The position numbers and the translations under genes were made by a program. A stretch of DNA of 10,097 bases from SAR202 cluster bacterium (GTDB lineage: Bacteria > Chloroflexota > Dehalococcoidia > Lucifugimonadales > UBA3495), in contig VFHF01000297.1 in NCBI GenBank assembly GCA_009392095.1, positions 1 through 10,097 on the forward strand, in the 5' to 3' direction. The first letter of the stretch is position 1. Each line of letters opens with the position of its first letter. The notes below the pieces were generated by a model. That model saw only the letters and a program-made list of their open reading frames with translations, searched no databases and was not told the DNA's origin. This document shows positions 6,221 through 10,097 of the stretch, one piece after another.

Positions 6221-7189
6221 TTAGGGAATCAGCAGCAGTTTGCCGGTGGTGGCCCTGCTCTCAAGTTGCCGGTGGGCCTCAGAGGCGTCTGACAGAAGGA
6301 ATTCACCGCCGATCCGGAGCTTTAGCTCCCCTGAGGCCACCCAGTCTAAAACGTCGCCGGCACGCTTCTCCAACTCGGCTCGGTCCACCGTGTAGTCACC
6401 CAGACCGGGGCGGGTCATCGAGAGAGACCCAGCGCCCAAAATGCCAGGGCTGACGGGATCCGGTGCTCCGCTGGCGGCGCCGTAGAGGACCATATGCCCG
6501 CGGCGGCCCAGGCTGCTGATGCTTTGATTGAAAGTGGTCTTGCCTACTCCGTCATACACGGCCCTTACGCCCTCGCCGTTGGTAGCCTTTTTGACCTCTT
6601 CAGCGAAGTCTTGTTGGGTGTACAAGATCACGTGGTCTGCGCCGGCCTCCTTGGACAGCTCGGCCTTCTCCTCGGTGGACACGGTGGAGAAAACGAACCC
6701 GCCCAACTTCTTGATCATCTGGGTCAGAAGCAGACCCATGCCGCCGGCCCCAGCGTGGACGATCACTCGGTCGCCTTTTTGCACAGCGTAGGTGGAGTGG
6801 CACAGATAGTGGGCAGTCATACCCTGAAGGATGGCCGCGGCCCCTGCTTTGGCGTCAACGCCGCTGGGACGTTTCATCAACCGCCATGCGGGCACAATGG
6901 CCAACTCGGCGTAGGTACCGGGAGCGGTGCAATAGGTAACGTCGTCCCCAATCTTGACCTCAGTCACGCCGGGGCCGATATCTTTGACAACCCCTGCGCC
7001 CTCCACACCTATGATGCGGGGCAACGGAGGACCGGGGTTTACTCCCTGGCGGCTATAAACATCTGTAAAGTTCACGCCTGCGGCCTGGATCTCGACAACG
7101 GCTTCTCCCTCGCCGGGAGTCGGGTCGGCCACGTCCTGGTACTTCATGACCTCGGGTCCGCCGAATTCAGTGATCTGTACTGCTTTCAT
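6221..7189 (-). CDS. Quinone oxidoreductase-type zinc-independent dehydrogenase (MDR family)
   Basis: A 322-residue member of the medium-chain dehydrogenase/reductase superfamily, closest in look to NADPH:quinone oxidoreductase, which reduces quinones or enones with NAD(P)H in the cytosol. The N-terminal GroES-like domain opens with MKAVQITEFGGPEVM; VNFTDVYSRQG at 39-49 and PRIIGVEGAGVV at 57-68 are QOR hallmarks. The Rossmann motif HAGAGGMG is at 145-152, GADHVI at 183-188, and DGVGKTTF at 213-220. Structural and catalytic zinc ligands of alcohol dehydrogenases are absent. Length is typical. AGGAGG (7202-7197) precedes the ATG by 7 bases. It lies 216 bases downstream of the PEPCK-related gene and 262 bases upstream of sufT. 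The last residues (GKLLLIP) are the normal end of the family. Exact substrate is unknown. Confidence 0.92.
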   Translation of the reverse strand: MKAVQITEFGGPEVMKYQDVADPTPGEGEAVVEIQAAGVNFTDVYSRQGVNPGPPLPRIIGVEGAGVVKDIGPGVTEVKIGDDVTYCTAPGTYAELAIVPAWRLMKRPSGVDAKAGAAAILQGMTAHYLCHSTYAVQKGDRVIVHAGAGGMGLLLTQMIKKLGGFVFSTVSTEEKAELSKEAGADHVILYTQQDFAEEVKKATNGEGVRAVYDGVGKTTFNQSISSLGRRGHMVLYGAASGAPDPVSPGILGAGSLSMTRPGLGDYTVDRAELEKRAGDVLDWVASGELKLRIGGEFLLSDASEAHRQLESRATTGKLLLIP

Positions 7190-7267
7190 ATTGAGCCCTC
7201 CTGAAATGTCTGCGAGATATTACGGCGGTAGGCCGATGGCGCTGCGGTCACCATATTGACGGCGGTA

Positions 7268-7296
7268 AGTATACACCGGAGGTGGTTATACGCCAG
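7268..7296 (-). promoter_or_regulatory. Weak candidate promoter of the quinone oxidoreductase gene
   Basis: On the minus strand TATACT (7273-7268) is a 5-of-6 match to the -10 box, with CTGGCG (7296-7291) 17 bases upstream as a poor -35. Start near 7261 would give a leader of about 70 bases. Readthrough from the upstream gene is an equally good explanation. Confidence 0.25.
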
Positions 7297-7405
7297 GTTG
7301 GGAATGCGACCTGCTGATGCTTCATGGGAGAAACCGAAGATCAATGGACGGATTGGACGGATTGAAAGCCCAGCCATCCGGATTATTTGCCGGCCTTTGG
7401 GAGGC

Positions 7406-9685
7406 CTAGAAGCCCAGATAAGACAATGCGGCCGCGGCGGCGCCGTCAAGACTCAAGCCATTTCCGGTTGCCTGCGCGTACATGTCTTGAAGTTTTTTCA
7501 ACACGTCGGCAACTGGGGCATCACCCTCGCTGACATGCGCGCGGAGTTCGGCCAGAGTTTCGTAAGCATGGTCAACGTTCCAGAAGAACGAGAGCAGCCA
7601 GGCCAACTCACGTTCGTTGGAGGGAACGGGTATGTCTGACAGGTCATATAGCCGGTTGACGACCTTTGTGTAGCGAAGAATCCCTGCTTTGTCTTCCTGG
7701 CTTTCGCCATAGAACCTTCGGCGGCTAAGTTCGGTGATGCGTTGAGAATAATCTTTCTCGCCGTAAATGTTCTTGGGCAGCCATTCGTTGCGGAGATCGA
7801 CAACTTCGTTGCCCGCCTCGTCCACTATTGCGACTGCGAGGTCCGAACCCAAGAGGTCTTCATACTCAAACTTCACCGCGTCCCGGAGCAAGGCCTCCTG
7901 GAGCATCAGCGTCAGTTCCCGGGGAATCTTCTTGTAGTTGGCGCCGCTGGCCTGGTCGTTGGTGTCGGCGCCCACGCCACCGGTGTTGAAGACGAAGTAT
8001 TGTTGGGAGAGTCCGCCCTCTTCGATCTTCTTTACGATGTTGTAGAGGTTGTTGGCGTTCTCGTCTTCCAGGCCGATTATGAACGGGTCTGAGAAGTACT
8101 CAACGTAGGGGCGGCCGATGGCTCCAATGGCCGCTCCCATCTGGACCGCTTCACCGTACATCAGTATGCGGATGTACTGTTCGGACGATAGGCGGCGCAG
8201 GGGTGGTACCACGGTGTTTTGGCGCATCACGGCCTGCCAAAAGACCTGGTCGGTGTCCTCTATAGGAACATGAACACCTTCGGTCTCGCGGCCGTTGGTG
8301 ATCTTTTTGAGCAAATCGTTGGCGCCTTTACGGGCTACCAACCTCGTGCGCGAGAGCGTGACACGCATGTTGCGGACCGGATTGGAGAGGAAATTCGGAG
8401 ACCAAGAATCTAGGTTGATCGGCACGTTCTCCAGGGTTTCTTGGCTGTTTGGGTCTTCATCCGTTCCGCGGACGGCCTCAAAGGTAATGGGGTCTTCCGC
8501 TTTGTTCAGGCCAAAGGGCATGGCGTAGAGGTTGTTCTCGGTGCCGTCTATTCCGTAATACAGAGTGGACTGCTTGCCGTCTTTGGTGGCCTTGACCGGG
8601 TCCATGAGGGGCTGCAACAGGACGATGTCGTCGTTCATCGGGTAGACCCCTTCCTCAGCGTCCGTCTTCAGCTTAAGCCGGCCTGCCAGTTCGCTATTGG
8701 CCAACTCCAGCATGATGGTGAGGGTGCTTTTGCCGTGGAGGGACGGCCCGACTGTTATCAGCGCGGTGTTCTTCATCTGGCCTGACATGGTCTTGGCGCG
8801 GGCCATGCTCAACGCAGCTTGAATGGCCAGCCCGTCTACTTGTTTGACCTTGAACATGGCGATGGACAGTGGGCCCATCTTGTGCTCACCGACATAGTCG
8901 AATCCCAGGTGCAATGAAAGACCCTTGGTGGGGGCTTTGAAGACCAACTGGGTCAATCCGGCATCGCGGAGGCGCTTCTTCAGTTCTTCCGGCATCGGCA
9001 GGTCTTCCATCCAATGGGGAAGCGAGACCTCAAGGATATCCGGTTCCTGGCGGCTCAGCTCTTCAGAGACGGGGAAAGTGAGTTGGCGCCACATCAAGGG
9101 AATCTGCATGTACCGGGTGCCAAAGAGCATCTGACGGGCATGGAAGGAACGCCCTGGGGCGTCGCCAACCTGGCGGTCTGACTGGACTATAGTGTCGCCC
9201 GCGGCCAGATTTTCTTCCATATAGGAATTGATGTAGCCGAAGACCTCGGTGAACAAGGTCTGGCTCTCCGTGGTGAACACTACCCCGTCGCGGTTCTTGG
9301 CGAACCCGTCGATGAAGTATTGAGTCAGGTCGGGCCGGCGCACAACGCCCAATTGGCTGAAGAACCCGTACCCACCGGTATCCAAGCGAATAGCCACACC
9401 GGGCCACGCGCGACCGGCTGCTTTGCCCGCGGCATTGGCCTCTGCGGCTTCTTTGTCGATGATGCTGGCTTCGTCCAGATATTTCTGTTGCTCTTCTTCA
9501 GACAGGTCTTGCAACACGTGCATCTGGCTGATGAGCCACTCTTCTGATGGGTTGTTAAATGTTGCGCCGGGTTTGTGGCCCTTGCGGGCCAGAGCGACAA
9601 GACGGTCTAATTCCTTCTCGAACGCGGGCACGGCGATGGGGCCGGCAAGGGAGGAGCCTGGCGTTGGCTGTGTTTGGGAGCTCAT
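7406..9685 (-). CDS. Divergent ATP-PEP-carboxykinase-related protein of unknown activity
   Basis: A 759-residue soluble protein whose middle (about 155-672) follows ATP-dependent PEP carboxykinase by eye. Matches in order: IVQSDRQVGDAPGRSF (166-181) with the PEPCK VVDAFCGANPDTR strand; YVGEHKM (264-270) with YGGEMKK; P-loop GPSLHGKST (313-321); NDD (351-353) with the metal-binding GDD; TLENV (417-421) with LLENV; NMRV (439-442) with NTRV; VVPPLRRLS (492-500) with VLPPVSRLT; FNTGG (566-570) with VNTGW; and VDLRNEW (629-635) with LDPRNTY. In E. coli numbering Lys212, Lys254, Asp269 and Arg333 have counterparts, but Lys213 is Met270 and no histidine matches His232. PEPCK is usually about 530-540 residues; this has roughly 95 to 150 extra N-terminal and 87 extra C-terminal residues. 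No Shine-Dalgarno precedes the ATG, and a TATAAT lies very close. ATP or GTP binding is likely; oxaloacetate decarboxylation is doubtful. Confidence 0.8.
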   Translation of the reverse strand: MSSQTQPTPGSSLAGPIAVPAFEKELDRLVALARKGHKPGATFNNPSEEWLISQMHVLQDLSEEEQQKYLDEASIIDKEAAEANAAGKAAGRAWPGVAIRLDTGGYGFFSQLGVVRRPDLTQYFIDGFAKNRDGVVFTTESQTLFTEVFGYINSYMEENLAAGDTIVQSDRQVGDAPGRSFHARQMLFGTRYMQIPLMWRQLTFPVSEELSRQEPDILEVSLPHWMEDLPMPEELKKRLRDAGLTQLVFKAPTKGLSLHLGFDYVGEHKMGPLSIAMFKVKQVDGLAIQAALSMARAKTMSGQMKNTALITVGPSLHGKSTLTIMLELANSELAGRLKLKTDAEEGVYPMNDDIVLLQPLMDPVKATKDGKQSTLYYGIDGTENNLYAMPFGLNKAEDPITFEAVRGTDEDPNSQETLENVPINLDSWSPNFLSNPVRNMRVTLSRTRLVARKGANDLLKKITNGRETEGVHVPIEDTDQVFWQAVMRQNTVVPPLRRLSSEQYIRILMYGEAVQMGAAIGAIGRPYVEYFSDPFIIGLEDENANNLYNIVKKIEEGGLSQQYFVFNTGGVGADTNDQASGANYKKIPRELTLMLQEALLRDAVKFEYEDLLGSDLAVAIVDEAGNEVVDLRNEWLPKNIYGEKDYSQRITELSRRRFYGESQEDKAGILRYTKVVNRLYDLSDIPVPSNERELAWLLSFFWNVDHAYETLAELRAHVSEGDAPVADVLKKLQDMYAQATGNGLSLDGAAAAALSYLGF

Positions 9686-9703
9686 TTATTCCGATTCCGT
9701 TTT

Positions 9704-9709
9704 ATTATA
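9704..9709 (-). promoter_or_regulatory. -10 element close to the PEPCK-related gene start
   Basis: A perfect TATAAT on the minus strand ends 18 bases before the ATG, predicting a start near 9697 and a leader of only about 12 bases. This agrees with the missing Shine-Dalgarno. No -35 is visible at 16 to 18 bases spacing, so an activator may be needed. The box is part of a palindromic ATTATAAT, so a plus-strand reading also exists. Confidence 0.4.
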
Positions 9710-9746
9710 ATGGTGAGAGGTTACTGCGCTGCCTTTTTACAGGCGC

Positions 9747-9760
9747 GCCAAACTGTTGGC
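9747..9760. promoter_or_regulatory. Palindrome GCCAA-ACTG-TTGGC upstream of the PEPCK-related gene
   Basis: Perfect 5-base arms around a 4-base centre lie about 57 bases upstream of the inferred transcription start, a usual place for an activator dimer. The lack of a -35 element fits activator dependence. Arms this short can arise by chance. Confidence 0.3.
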
Positions 9761-10097
9761 AGGCATGTCGCAAATAGACGACAGTATGCTACATCCTGGC
9801 TGTGACCAAGTCAAAGAGATTCAGCGGTGATTTTCCGGTCTGATTGAGGGTGATATCAAGGGCGGGGTGGCACGCCGATATGCACTTACGAAGCATAGCG
9901 ATTCGACGTGTTGCAGAATGCGCAGCGGACCGCGATTCGGTACGAGGTCCAGTGGCTAACCAAGGTTCTCAGGGCACCACCGCCGTAAAGATTCGGATTG
10001 CCTTTGGAGCTGAATACTGGTATGATTTTAGGGTTGATTGTCCTTCCAAAGGAGCCGGTTACAACGAAGATTCTCAAGCCGTGGGGTTTCGATAAGC

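Larger units (their letters stand above)
9686..10097. other. Right-end stretch without a convincing gene
   Basis: These 412 bases hold the upstream region of the PEPCK-related gene and then sequence in which I recognise nothing. A TTG-started reading frame (9844-10095, plus, 83 codons) and a minus frame (9886-10077, 63 codons) overlap each other and have no recognisable motif. No tRNA fold was seen. Confidence 0.5.

Noticed and set aside
6494..7204. 236-codon plus-strand reading frame
   Set aside because: It lies opposite the well-supported quinone oxidoreductase gene and has no recognisable motif; a typical antisense shadow in GC-rich coding DNA.
7346..7363. Tandem GGACGGATT repeat
   Set aside because: Only two 9-base units in an intergenic stretch; likely local slippage rather than a functional array.
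7392..7406. GGCCT/AGGCC hairpin at the stop of the PEPCK-related gene
   Set aside because: Five-pair stem with no U-tract after it; too weak to call a terminator.
9927..9950. GGACC ... GGTCC inverted repeat
   Set aside because: Short arms, 14-base loop, no gene context; not distinguishable from chance.
9844..10095. 83-codon plus-strand frame at the right end
   Set aside because: TTG start with no Shine-Dalgarno, no recognisable domain, and overlapped by an equally plausible minus frame.

Overview
The window is ordinary-looking bacterial chromosome of moderate GC content, with AT-richer intergenic stretches. It holds seven protein-coding genes, and no tRNA, rRNA, CRISPR array or insertion sequence was seen. 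Bacterial features are purine-rich Shine-Dalgarno sites ahead of most starts, sigma70-like promoter hexamers, and an acetyl-CoA carboxylase-type carboxyltransferase with beta and alpha subunits fused in one chain. The fused carboxyltransferase, the Mrp ATPase with a SufT-like protein, and the odd PEPCK-related protein would suit an environmental lineage such as Chloroflexota, but no decisive marker is present and this placement is only a guess.

Layout. On the left, two minus-strand genes lie one behind the other: an MFS permease (260-1549) and, upstream of it, a dienelactone hydrolase-family protein (1759-2481). A 328-base divergent regulatory region (2482-2809) separates them from the only plus-strand gene, an AccD-AccA fusion (2810-4645) that starts with TTG. 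This gene converges on a minus-strand block. Read in transcription order, that block is a 759-residue PEPCK-related protein (9685-7406), a quinone oxidoreductase-type dehydrogenase (7189-6221), a SufT/MIP18-family iron-sulfur assembly factor (5958-5647) and an Mrp-type P-loop ATPase (5521-4712). The last 412 bases contain no convincing gene.

How the genes fit together. SufT and Mrp are both tied to iron-sulfur cluster maturation and share a direction. They appear to be driven by a very good promoter (TTGACC, 17 bases, TATAAT) with a palindrome over its -35 element. The other genes are metabolic or transport functions without an obvious common pathway.

Most interesting points. (1) The 759-residue protein aligns by eye with ATP-dependent PEP carboxykinase along nearly its whole length. 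It keeps the nucleotide P-loop and an aspartate pair but appears to have lost two of the three protein Mn2+ ligands and the usual GRSPKDK segment, and it has extra N- and C-terminal regions; it may be a PEPCK-fold enzyme with another job. (2) The Mrp protein lacks the CPxC motif that normally carries the Fe-S cluster. (3) The alpha half of the carboxyltransferase departs from the AccA signature at several otherwise strongly conserved positions. (4) The sufT promoter carries an operator-like palindrome, and the sufT-mrp spacer can form mutually exclusive RNA stems.
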